In this document: positions 17,505 through 26,802 of the stretch, one piece after another
Position numbering within the stretch: the first letter of the stretch is position 1
Layout of the letters: each line of letters opens with the position of its first letter
NCBI RefSeq assembly: GCF_900112355.1
Contig: NZ_FOLM01000001.1
Coordinates: 355,276 to 419,275, forward strand
Length of the DNA: 64,000 nucleotides
Reading direction: 5' to 3'
Source: Streptomyces aidingensis
GTDB lineage: Bacteria; Actinomycetota; Actinomycetes; Streptomycetales; Streptomycetaceae
Notes under the pieces: generated by a model
Told to the model about the DNA's origin: nothing
Databases searched by the model: none
Seen by the model: the letters and a program-made list of their open reading frames with translations, nothing else
Made by a program: the position numbers and the translations under genes

Positions 17505-20500
17505 TCAGCGCGTCAGATACGCGTCGATCAGGGTCTGTACCGAGGTGTTGCCCTGCTTGTCGGTGATCGTGGCCCGGAGGGAGACGCTGCCTCCGGCGGG
17601 CGGGTTGGTGACGGTCACCTTCCCCCCGCGGACCTTGACGGGGCGCCAGCTCTCACCGCGGTCGGAGGAGACCTCCACCGTGAGCGAGCCCAGATTGCCG
17701 CCCGCCGCCGCACCCTCCACGCGCAGCGGCACCCTGACCTTCCGGCCGCCCGGCGAGGTGGAGTCCAGCGCCAGCCAGGGGGTGAAGCGGACCGCGCTGA
17801 CCGGGATCCGGACCTCCTCCTCCGCATGGGCGGAGGTGAAGGTGTAGTCCAGCACCACCTCGGTGCTCACCGCGGCCACGCCCGTCTCCGCCCGGCCGGT
17901 GGTGTGCACCAGCCGGTACTCGGCCTCGTCCGCCGGCACCTCGAACTCCGTCCACATCAGCGGCAGGGATTCGGTGTCCCACACCTCGCCGTCGCGGTAG
18001 AGCACGGTCTGCGCCCAGTCCCACTCGCTGGAGCTGAGCCGGCCGGTGCCGTCCGCGAAAGTCGGGATGAGGACGGAGAGGGTGTCGCCGGAGCGGAAGA
18101 CACCCATCCGGCCCTGCTCGCGGTGCAGCGTCGGCCCCATCACCCCCGTGTTGAAGGTGCGGGTGTACCTGCGGCCCGCCCGGAAGGTCGCCGGCTCGGC
18201 GGAGGAGATCACATCCAGGAAGTCCTCCTGGAACTGGAGATACGACTGGGACCATGTGGTTCCGCCGGCCCGCAGCCAGACATCGGAGACATACGGCAGC
18301 GGCCGTATCGGGCCGGCCACCAGACCGCCCGACGCCACCGGTGAGGTGAACACCACGCCTTCCTTGCCCTCGACACTGGAGCCGACGCGGGTGGTGACCT
18401 TCGCCAGCTCCCGCTTGCCGGTGTGCTGCTCCAGACCGGTGTAGAAGCCGTCGTCCTTGGCGTGGTAGTCGATGTACTCCCGGCCGGCCTCCGGCAGGCC
18501 CCAGTGGGCGCTGACCCCGGAGGTCAGCGACCAGCCCGGCGGGGCGTCCCCGAGCTGGGCGGTGCGCACCCCCTCGGGCAGCGCGCCGAGGAAGTGGCTG
18601 CCCTCGACGGGAAGGGCGGCGCCGGAGTCGTCGGCCAGCTGGTAGTACACGGACAGATCGGCGGCTCCCAGCCGGGAATCCGGCATGGTCAGCACCATGT
18701 CCCGGGCCTGCCCGGCGGCGGACTCCAGGGTGATGTCCTCCTCCAGGACCAGCGACGGCCGCACCAGCAGATCGGTGCCCAGCGGGGCGGGCTCCGCGGG
18801 GTCGCCGTGGTGGATCAGCGTCTCCACCGCGTAGTCACCGGTCGGCAGCCGCAGGGTGGCATCGCCGTCCGGCTCGCCCAGGAGGCTGTACACCTCGCCG
18901 GTGGCGAGCTCGGTGACGGTGGCCTGCCACCAGTCGGCGGGCTCGCCGTCCCGGCCGGTGGCCGCGATGGTCAGATCGGCCTTCTCCGGCTCCCTGTGCA
19001 CCGCGCCGGCGGTGCGCACCCGCTGGCCGTCCCCCTCGGCGGTGACGAACACGCTGTAGGCGCCGTGCAGCTCGCCGCCGGGGGTGGTGTCGGCGGTGAC
19101 CCGGACGGTGGCGGTGTCCCCGGCCGGCACGGTCACCTGCTCGGCGGAGAGGGTGAACATGCCCTCCGGGGCGGGCCCGCCGAGCGGCCCGATGCCGTCG
19201 GCCGACAGCTCCAGGGTGACGTCGGTGTCCCCGGTGTTGGTGTAGGTCAGCTCGCGCACCACCGGATCGGCGGTGTCATGGGGATACTCGACCCGGCCGA
19301 AGTACAGCGAGGCCGGACCGGCCGTCACCCGCTGCTCCATGGCCCGGGCCAGATCCAGCCGGCCGGCTCCCGCCTCGAACACGGAGTAGCCCGCCAGGGG
19401 CAGCGCGGAGCCCAGCAGCGCGGACTTGAGCCGCTCGTCGTTCCAGTCCGGGTGCGCCTGGGCCAGCACCGCCGCCGCCCCGGCCACATGCGGGGCCGCC
19501 ATGGAGGTGCCGGAGGCGGTCACATAGCCGTCCGCGACGATCTCGCCGCCCGCCTCCACGGCGCTGCCCGGTACCGTCGCGGCGGCGATGTCCACCCCGG
19601 GCGCGGTGATGTCCGGCTTGGGCGCGCCGTCGATCCGGCGCGGGCCCAGCGAGGAGAAGCCGGCCAGCCGGTCGTCGCGGTCCACGGCGCCCACGGTCAG
19701 CGCGCCGTCGGAGGTCGCCGGGGTGCGCAGCGAACCGGGTCCCTCGAAGCCCTCGTTGCCGGCCGCCACCACGAACAGCGCGTCGGTCTCGGCGGTGATC
19801 CGGTCCATCGCCTCGCCCAGCGGGTCGGCGCCCTCCACCCAGGGCCAGCCCAGGCTCATGTTGACGATGTCGGCGCCCTGCGCGACCGCCCACTCCATGC
19901 CCTCGATCACCTGGGACTCGAAGCCGTCGCCGACGTCGTCGAGCACCTTGGCGTTGAGCAGGGCGGCGCCGGGGGCGACGCCTTGGTGGGTGCCGCCGGA
20001 GCGGGCGCCGGTGCCGGCCGCGATGGATGCCACATGGGTGCCGTGGCCGAACACGTCGCCCGGGTCGCCGCCGCCGGTGAAGTCGGCCTCGGCGAGCACC
20101 TTGCCGGCGAAGTCGCCGTGCCCGGTGTCGATGCCGGTGTCCAGCACGGCGATGGTGACGCCGGTGCCGTCGAGCCCCGCCTGCCAGGCGGCGGGTGCGC
20201 CGATCTGGCCGGTGCTGTGGTCCAGCAGTGCCCGCTGGAGGCCGTCCAGGGCGATGGATTCGATGCCGGGCGCGGTGTCCCCGCCGGCCGGGTCGGTCAG
20301 CGCCTGCCAGGCGTCGGCGGCCTCGTCGTCGTCCACCAGCAGGGCCTCGCCGTCCAGGCTCTCCAGCTCGGCCCGGACCTCGGGCTCGGCCTCCCGGTGC
20401 AGCTCCTGCCGGGTGCGGCCGGCCCCGGCCGGTCCGGCGCCGTCGGAGTAGCTGACGATCAGCGGCACTCCGCCGGTGGCGGTGTACTCCTCCCGGCTCA

Positions 20501-20876
20501 GCGCGGTGACATTGAAAAGCCGCTGGTCGAGCTTGCCCGACTCGATGAGGGGCAGCGCGTCCAGCGGCAGGACGTGGATGTCTCCGGCGGCATTGGCGGG
20601 CAGGACCCGGACGGGTATGTGTTCCCGTCCCTCGGCCCGCAGCAGCCCGGTGACCCGGCCGTCGGGACCGAGGACGACCCGGTCGCCGGTGATCAGCGGG
20701 ACCACCGTGCCGGCCGCGGCGGCGGCCGGGCCGGCCGTGGCGGCCGGGTCACCGGGGCCGGCCGCGCCGGGTGCGGCGCTCGCGGGCGTGGTCGCGGCGG
20801 TCAGGGTTAAGGCGGCGGACGCGGCCAGCACGGCCGCGCCCGCTCGGATTCCGGTTCTTACTCCCGTGCTGGGCAA
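17505..20876 (-). CDS. Secreted subtilisin-like serine protease, S8 family, copy 2
   Basis: The tandem paralogue of the preceding protease, 1,123 residues. Signal peptide about 1-35 (AAVLAASAALTLTAATTPASAAPG), pro-region with the same TGDRVVLGPDGRVTGLLRAEGRE and ALSREEYTATGGVPLIV segments as copy 1, then catalytic Asp246 (IAVLDTGIDTGHGDF), His278 (FGHGTHVASIAAG), oxyanion Asn374 area (VVAAGNEGF) and Ser458 (ASGTSMAAPHVAG). The long C-terminal half ends in the same SLTVEVSSDRGESW and LIDAYLTR module. All catalytic residues are intact in both copies. The start is TTG at 20876 preceded by GGGGGT, the same arrangement as copy 1, which supports duplication of the whole gene with its leader. Confidence 0.93.
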   Translation of the reverse strand: MPSTGVRTGIRAGAAVLAASAALTLTAATTPASAAPGAAGPGDPAATAGPAAAAAGTVVPLITGDRVVLGPDGRVTGLLRAEGREHIPVRVLPANAAGDIHVLPLDALPLIESGKLDQRLFNVTALSREEYTATGGVPLIVSYSDGAGPAGAGRTRQELHREAEPEVRAELESLDGEALLVDDDEAADAWQALTDPAGGDTAPGIESIALDGLQRALLDHSTGQIGAPAAWQAGLDGTGVTIAVLDTGIDTGHGDFAGKVLAEADFTGGGDPGDVFGHGTHVASIAAGTGARSGGTHQGVAPGAALLNAKVLDDVGDGFESQVIEGMEWAVAQGADIVNMSLGWPWVEGADPLGEAMDRITAETDALFVVAAGNEGFEGPGSLRTPATSDGALTVGAVDRDDRLAGFSSLGPRRIDGAPKPDITAPGVDIAAATVPGSAVEAGGEIVADGYVTASGTSMAAPHVAGAAAVLAQAHPDWNDERLKSALLGSALPLAGYSVFEAGAGRLDLARAMEQRVTAGPASLYFGRVEYPHDTADPVVRELTYTNTGDTDVTLELSADGIGPLGGPAPEGMFTLSAEQVTVPAGDTATVRVTADTTPGGELHGAYSVFVTAEGDGQRVRTAGAVHREPEKADLTIAATGRDGEPADWWQATVTELATGEVYSLLGEPDGDATLRLPTGDYAVETLIHHGDPAEPAPLGTDLLVRPSLVLEEDITLESAAGQARDMVLTMPDSRLGAADLSVYYQLADDSGAALPVEGSHFLGALPEGVRTAQLGDAPPGWSLTSGVSAHWGLPEAGREYIDYHAKDDGFYTGLEQHTGKRELAKVTTRVGSSVEGKEGVVFTSPVASGGLVAGPIRPLPYVSDVWLRAGGTTWSQSYLQFQEDFLDVISSAEPATFRAGRRYTRTFNTGVMGPTLHREQGRMGVFRSGDTLSVLIPTFADGTGRLSSSEWDWAQTVLYRDGEVWDTESLPLMWTEFEVPADEAEYRLVHTTGRAETGVAAVSTEVVLDYTFTSAHAEEEVRIPVSAVRFTPWLALDSTSPGGRKVRVPLRVEGAAAGGNLGSLTVEVSSDRGESWRPVKVRGGKVTVTNPPAGGSVSLRATITDKQGNTSVQTLIDAYLTR

Positions 20877-21020
20877 GACACCCCCAGGTGGCTTGGTGCA
20901 TGTGACGGACGCGCACCAGCGCAGGGAGCCTCACCGCCCCCCGCTCGGTGTGCAACAGGCTTCAAAATACACACGGTTGGGGCGGTGGTGTCGAGAGCGG
21001 CGGGGGATTCGGGCGGGCCT

Positions 21021-21173
21021 TCAGCCGCCGGACGGCCGCAGCAGCACGGCGGCCAGCACCATGGCCACGGCGATCACCCAGCCGGCCCGGCGCAGCATGG
21101 CCCCCGCCGCCCGCTGCTCCGGCGACCCGCCGGCGGCGCCTTCGCCGTCCCTGCCCAGATCCGACCACAGCAT
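21021..21173 (-). CDS. 50-residue single-span membrane protein, MmpB-like
   Basis: Short frame from ATG 21173 to TGA 21021: MLWSDLGRDGEG at the start, a charged middle (SPEQRAAGAMLRRAG) and one membrane helix (WVIAVAMVLAAVLL) before a short RPSGG end. The start MLWSD with a C-terminal helix resembles small Streptomyces proteins annotated as morphogenic membrane protein MmpB, from memory. It is the third gene of the minus-strand run pccB, accE, this gene, and a short gene sits at the same place in other Streptomyces as I recall. A GGAGGG ribosome site lies 13-18 bases upstream. The existence of the gene is fairly likely, the name less so. Confidence 0.65.
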   Translation of the reverse strand: MLWSDLGRDGEGAAGGSPEQRAAGAMLRRAGWVIAVAMVLAAVLLRPSGG

Positions 21174-21270
21174 GTTCCCGATGCTGCCGGAGGGAACTCG
21201 GCGCGCGCCTGAGTACTCCTACTCACTTTCGCCGGTCGGCGCGGGCGGTGGAGGGCGGGCGCCGCGGGGC

Positions 21271-21525
21271 TCACGCGGGCCAGTAGCTGGTGCGCCAGGC
21301 GTCCGGGCCGGGCGAGGGGGCCCGGCCGGGCACGGTGCGCGCCGGATCGCACCAGACCGGCGGGCGCTCCGTGCCCGGCTCGCCGGGGGCCGCGGCCACC
21401 GCGGCCATCCGGGCCTGCATCACGGCCATGGCCGCGGCCAGCTCCTCCGGGGTGGGATTGCCGCGCACCACCCGGACCACGGCCGGGTCCGTCGTCCGCT
21501 CGCCGGTTGCGGTCGAACCGCTCAT
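21271..21525 (-). CDS. accE: Acyl-CoA carboxylase epsilon subunit
   Basis: Small accessory subunit (84 residues) that in actinomycetes binds and stimulates the alpha-beta carboxylase core. It shows the typical core VVRVVRGNPTPEELAAAMAVMQAR followed by a Pro-rich linker and the terminal W-x(n)-WRTSYWPA signature. ATG at 21525 is preceded by GGAGG at good spacing. It starts 68 bp after the end of pccB on the same strand, so the two are likely one operon. Confidence 0.9.
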   Translation of the reverse strand: MSGSTATGERTTDPAVVRVVRGNPTPEELAAAMAVMQARMAAVAAAPGEPGTERPPVWCDPARTVPGRAPSPGPDAWRTSYWPA

Positions 21526-21593
21526 CACAGGGCCTCCGTGTCCGTGTCCGTGCTCGTTCCACCGTGTTCCGCCGCCGCCGGGCCGCGCCCGGG

Positions 21594-23189
<1,596 letters not shown>

Positions 23190-23315
23190 GGGCTGCGGCT
23201 CCTCGTCCTCGGGGGCTACTGATCCGTAGATTGCTCCGTAGAGTAGCCCCGACCGGCACCCTGCACAGTGCGGCGTTGGCCACACTCCGTGGCGGCGGGC
23301 TTCTACGCTGGCCCC
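23190..23315. promoter_or_regulatory. Shared divergent promoter region of pccB and birA
   Basis: 126 bases between two divergent start codons. It must carry the promoters of both pccB and birA. I see no clear operator dyad. The arrangement would allow joint control of a biotin enzyme and its ligase. Confidence 0.45.
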
Positions 23316-24215
23316 ATGACTCCTCCCCCTTCCGGCCCCTATGACCCCACCGGACCCTCGGGACCCTGGTCCGATCTCGAACGCCCGCCGCTGAACGCCG
23401 CGGCCCTGCGCCGGGCCCTGGTCACCGAGGACGGCCTGTGGACCCGGCTGGAGGTGGCCGGGATCACCGGCTCCACCAACGCCGATCTGCGCGAGCGGGC
23501 CCGGGAGGGCCACGCCGCGGCCGGCTCGGTGCTGATCGCCGAGGAGCAGACGCAGGGACGCGGCCGGCTGGGCCGGACCTGGAGCGCCCCGGCGCGCTCC
23601 GGACTGTTCTGCTCGGTGCTGCTGACCCCCGGCCCGGCCGTGCCCGGGACGCGCTGGGGCTGGCTGCCGCTGCTCGCCGGGGTGGCGGTGGCGGACGGCG
23701 TGGCCCGGGTGGCGGGCGTGCGCCCCGCCCTGAAGTGGCCCAACGACCTGCTGGTGACGGTGGACGGCGCGGAACGCAAACTGGGCGGCATCCTGGCCGA
23801 GCGGACCGCCCTGGCGGACGGCACGGCCGCCGTGGTGCTGGGCATGGGGATCAATGTCTCGCTGCGCGCCGCCGAACTGCCGGTGCCGGAGGCCGGCTCG
23901 CTGCTGCTGGCCGGGGCCCCGGTGACCGACCGGGACCCGCTGCTGCGGGCGGTGCTGCGCTCGCTGGCCGACTGGTACGGGCGCTGGCGGACGGAGGCCG
24001 GCGACCCGGCCGCCTCCGGCCTGCTGGAGGCGTATACGGCCGGGTGCGCCACCCTGGGCCGCCGGGTGCGGGCGCTGCTGCCGGGCGGCGAGGAACTGCG
24101 CGGCGAGGCGGTGGCGCTGGACGGCGACGGGCGGCTGGTGATCGCCGCCGCCGGGGGCGGACGGCAGCCGGTCGCCGCGGCCGACATCGTCCATCTCCGC
24201 CCGGACGGCGGCTGA
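23316..24215 (+). CDS. birA: Biotin--[acetyl-CoA-carboxylase] ligase
   Basis: Activates biotin with ATP and attaches it to the carrier Lys of AccA2. The 299-residue protein has the catalytic GRGRLGRTW motif at residues 81-89, [11 protein letters not shown] upstream, [18 protein letters not shown] and GMGINVS, and a C-terminal SH3-like domain. No DNA-binding helix-turn-helix precedes the catalytic domain (the first 40 residues are Pro-rich), so this is a monofunctional ligase, not a BirA repressor. ATG start at 23316. It faces away from pccB, and its substrate proteins are encoded nearby. Confidence 0.94.
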   Translation: MTPPPSGPYDPTGPSGPWSDLERPPLNAAALRRALVTEDGLWTRLEVAGITGSTNADLRERAREGHAAAGSVLIAEEQTQGRGRLGRTWSAPARSGLFCSVLLTPGPAVPGTRWGWLPLLAGVAVADGVARVAGVRPALKWPNDLLVTVDGAERKLGGILAERTALADGTAAVVLGMGINVSLRAAELPVPEAGSLLLAGAPVTDRDPLLRAVLRSLADWYGRWRTEAGDPAASGLLEAYTAGCATLGRRVRALLPGGEELRGEAVALDGDGRLVIAAAGGGRQPVAAADIVHLRPDGG

Positions 24216-24232
24216 CCGGCCGCGCCCGGGCG

Positions 24233-24267
24233 CCGGCGGGTGATCACCGGCGGGTGATCACCGGCGG
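24233..24267. repeat. 14-bp direct repeat with embedded TGATCA
   Basis: Two perfect copies of CCGGCGGGTGATCA and a partial third copy lie 17 bases after the birA stop, in the spacer before the adenylate cyclase gene. Each copy holds the palindrome TGATCA. They could be binding sites for a regulator of the downstream gene or simply a short duplication. Confidence 0.8.
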
Positions 24268-24501
24268 AGAATGAGCTGTGCGCGCTTGTGCCGCGGCCCG
24301 GTGGGGCAGGCTCTCCCCGGCGTCTCCCGGCGGGCGTTCCCGCACGTGGCGGCGGTGCGCCGGGGGTGCCGGCGGCGGAGGGCGTGAGATACCGCACACC
24401 TGCCGTAGGGTGGGGCGGTGACACCGCGCGCAGGGCGCGGGGGAGCGGAACGGTAGGGCAAGTGCGCAGCGCGGAGACTCCCACTCTGGCGAAGGCGGGC
24501 G

Positions 24502-25677
24502 GTGGCCGTGGCGGAACCGACTGAGGGCGGCCGGACGCGCGAGACCCCGCCCGGCACGGACCGGGACGGCCCCGGCGCGCCCGGGGCAGCCGGCGTCGGC
24601 GGCGTCGGCGGCGCGGGCGGCAGCGGATCCGCCGCCGAGGAGGACGACGAGAACATCGCCCTCCGCATGGAGCAGCTGATCGTCGGCTACGAGCGCCAGT
24701 ACACCCCCTATCAGGCGGCCCGCGCCGCCGATGTGTCCATGGACCTCGCCGCCCGGTTCTGGCGGGCGATGGGCTTTCCCGACATCGGCCAGGCCAAGGC
24801 GCTGACCGAGGCCGATGTGCTGGCCCTGCGGCGGCTGGCCGGTCTGGTGGAGGCCGGACTGCTGAGCGAATCCATGGCCGTACAGGTGGCCCGTTCCACC
24901 GGCCAGACCACCGCCCGGCTGGCGGACTGGCAGATCGACTCCTTCCTGGAGGCCCTGACCGAACCCCCGGAACCCGGCATGACCCGCACCGAGGTGGCGT
25001 ATCCGCTGGTCGAACTGTTGCTGCCGGAGCTTCAGGAGTTCCTGGTCTATGTCTGGCGGCGGCAGCTGGCGGCGGCGGCCGGGCGCGTCGTGCAGGCCCA
25101 GGACGACGCGGAGATGGTGGACCGGCGGCTGGCCGTCGGATTCGCGGACCTGGTCGGCTTCACCCGGCTGACCCGCCGGCTGGAGGAGGAGCAGCTCGGC
25201 GAGCTGGTGGAGACCTTCGAGACGACAGCCGCCGACCAGGTGGCGGCCGTGGGCGGCCGGCTGATCAAGACCCTCGGCGACGAGGTGCTGTTCACCGCGG
25301 ACGACGCCGGGATCGCCGCCGAGATCGGGCTGCGCCTGGTGGAGACCATGGCGGACAACCCGACCATGCCGGAGCTGCGGGTGGGCATGGCCTTCGGCAC
25401 CGTCACCACCCGGATGGGAGACGTCTTCGGCACCACGGTCAATCTGGCCAGCCGGCTCACCTCCATAGCCCCCAAGGACATGGTGCTGGTGGACGACGCC
25501 ATGCGGGAGGAGCTGACCTCGGCCGGGGCGGCGCCGTACTCCGAGAAGGAGGCCGACGCGGGCGATCCGCGGGCGGCGGACTACCGGTACGCGCTCCAGC
25601 CGCTCTACCGGCGGCCGGTGCGTGGCCTGGGCATCATCGAGCCCTGGCTGCTCGCCCGCCGCGCCCCCCGCGGCTGA
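24502..25677 (+). CDS. cya: Class III adenylate cyclase
   Basis: Makes cyclic AMP from ATP. The 391-residue protein has a Gly/Ala-rich disordered start (1-45), a helical N-terminal region (about 50-195) seen in Streptomyces Cya, and a class III catalytic domain (about 205-375). Metal-binding Asp216 sits in VGFADLVGFTRLTR, adenine-selecting Lys256 and second metal Asp260 in RLIKTLGDEVLF, and the transition-state Asn/Arg in GTTVNLASRL. No membrane helix, so it is cytosolic. GTG at 24502 with GAAGG upstream; a second GTG two codons on is equally possible. The gene follows birA, the same order I recall in S. coelicolor, where cAMP acts in germination and development. Confidence 0.92.
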   Translation: MAVAEPTEGGRTRETPPGTDRDGPGAPGAAGVGGVGGAGGSGSAAEEDDENIALRMEQLIVGYERQYTPYQAARAADVSMDLAARFWRAMGFPDIGQAKALTEADVLALRRLAGLVEAGLLSESMAVQVARSTGQTTARLADWQIDSFLEALTEPPEPGMTRTEVAYPLVELLLPELQEFLVYVWRRQLAAAAGRVVQAQDDAEMVDRRLAVGFADLVGFTRLTRRLEEEQLGELVETFETTAADQVAAVGGRLIKTLGDEVLFTADDAGIAAEIGLRLVETMADNPTMPELRVGMAFGTVTTRMGDVFGTTVNLASRLTSIAPKDMVLVDDAMREELTSAGAAPYSEKEADAGDPRAADYRYALQPLYRRPVRGLGIIEPWLLARRAPRG

Positions 25678-25825
25678 CCCGGCCCGGCTTCCGGGCGCTG
25701 GGACGGCCTTCCGGTTCCGCCTGCGCAGGGTCGGTCCGCGCAGGCACGGGCGTGGGATGATGCCGGGCGGCGGCGCGTGAGCGCTCGTTAACCGACAGAC
25801 CGCGCAGCGGGGAAACGGAGGCACC

Positions 25826-26632
25826 GTGACCGAGAAACGGTATGGAGAGTGGGTCGCCGTCCGCCGCCAGGGACCCGGCGACGGCATCGCCGAGCTGGTG
25901 CTGGACCGCCCGCGGGCCATGAACGCGGTCTCCACCGGGCTGGCCCGGGCGATCGGCGCGGCCTGCGCGGACCTGTCCGCGGACGGCACGGTCCGGGTGG
26001 TGGTGCTGACCTCCACCGCCGAGCGGGCCTTCTGCGTCGGCGCCGACCTGAAGGAGCGCAACGCGCTGACCGATGCCGAACTGGCGGCCCAGCGGCCGGT
26101 GGCCCGCGCCGCCTACGGCGGGGTGCTGGCGCTGCCGGTGCCGGCCGTCGCCGCGGTGCACGGCTTCGCCCTGGGCGGCGGCTGCGAGCTGGCGCTCTCC
26201 TGCGATCTGATCGTGGCGGACGAGACCGCCGTGCTGGGCCTGCCGGAGGTGACGGTCGGGGTGATCCCGGGCGGCGGCGGCACCCAGTTGCTGCCGCGCC
26301 GGGTGGGTGCGGCGCGGGCGGCCGAGCTGATCTTCACCGGGCGCCGGGTGGCCGCGGCGGAGGCCCGGGACCTGGGGCTGATCGACCGGCTGACGCCGGA
26401 GGGGCGGGATCGCGCCGAGGCGCTGTCGCTGGCCGCGCGGATCGCCGCCAACTCGCCGGTCGGGGTGCGCGCGGCCAAGCGCGCGCTGCGCACCGGCTGG
26501 GGCCGGGACCTGGCCACCGGGCTGGAGGTGGAGGACGCCGCCTGGCGCACCGCGGCCTTCTCCGCCGACCGCGCCGAGGGCGTCGCCGCCTTCAACGAGA
26601 AGCGCGACCCCGTCTGGCCCCCCGTCCCCTGA
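25826..26632 (+). CDS. Enoyl-CoA hydratase (crotonase family)
   Basis: Hydrates enoyl-CoA in fatty-acid or amino-acid breakdown. The 268 residues show the crotonase fold: the oxyanion loop AFCVGADLKERN, GFALGGGCELALSCDL with Glu121, and GLPEVTVGVIPGGGGTQLLPRRVG with Glu141. Both catalytic glutamates of true hydratases are present, so it is likely active as a hydratase. GTG start at 25826 after a clean GGAGG ribosome site. It stands alone downstream of the cyclase; acyl chain preference cannot be read from the sequence. Confidence 0.92.
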   Translation: MTEKRYGEWVAVRRQGPGDGIAELVLDRPRAMNAVSTGLARAIGAACADLSADGTVRVVVLTSTAERAFCVGADLKERNALTDAELAAQRPVARAAYGGVLALPVPAVAAVHGFALGGGCELALSCDLIVADETAVLGLPEVTVGVIPGGGGTQLLPRRVGAARAAELIFTGRRVAAAEARDLGLIDRLTPEGRDRAEALSLAARIAANSPVGVRAAKRALRTGWGRDLATGLEVEDAAWRTAAFSADRAEGVAAFNEKRDPVWPPVP

Positions 26633-26802
26633 ACCGGCGGCCCCCGGCCCCGGCCCGCCGCCCCGGCCCCGGCCCGCCACCCCGGCCCGCGGCCCGCGCG
26701 GCCGGCCGGTGCCTGCCGGGGGCCGCTGGTGCCGTGGGGGGATATCCGGGGCCTCACCGGCGGTAAGCCGCGAATCGGGTCAAACCCTCCTAGCCTTGGG
26801 CT

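Noticed and set aside
26633..26802. CCCCGG-type repeats before the GGDEF gene
   Set aside because: Short CCGGCCCC/GCCC repetition follows from composition; no fixed unit length could be defined.
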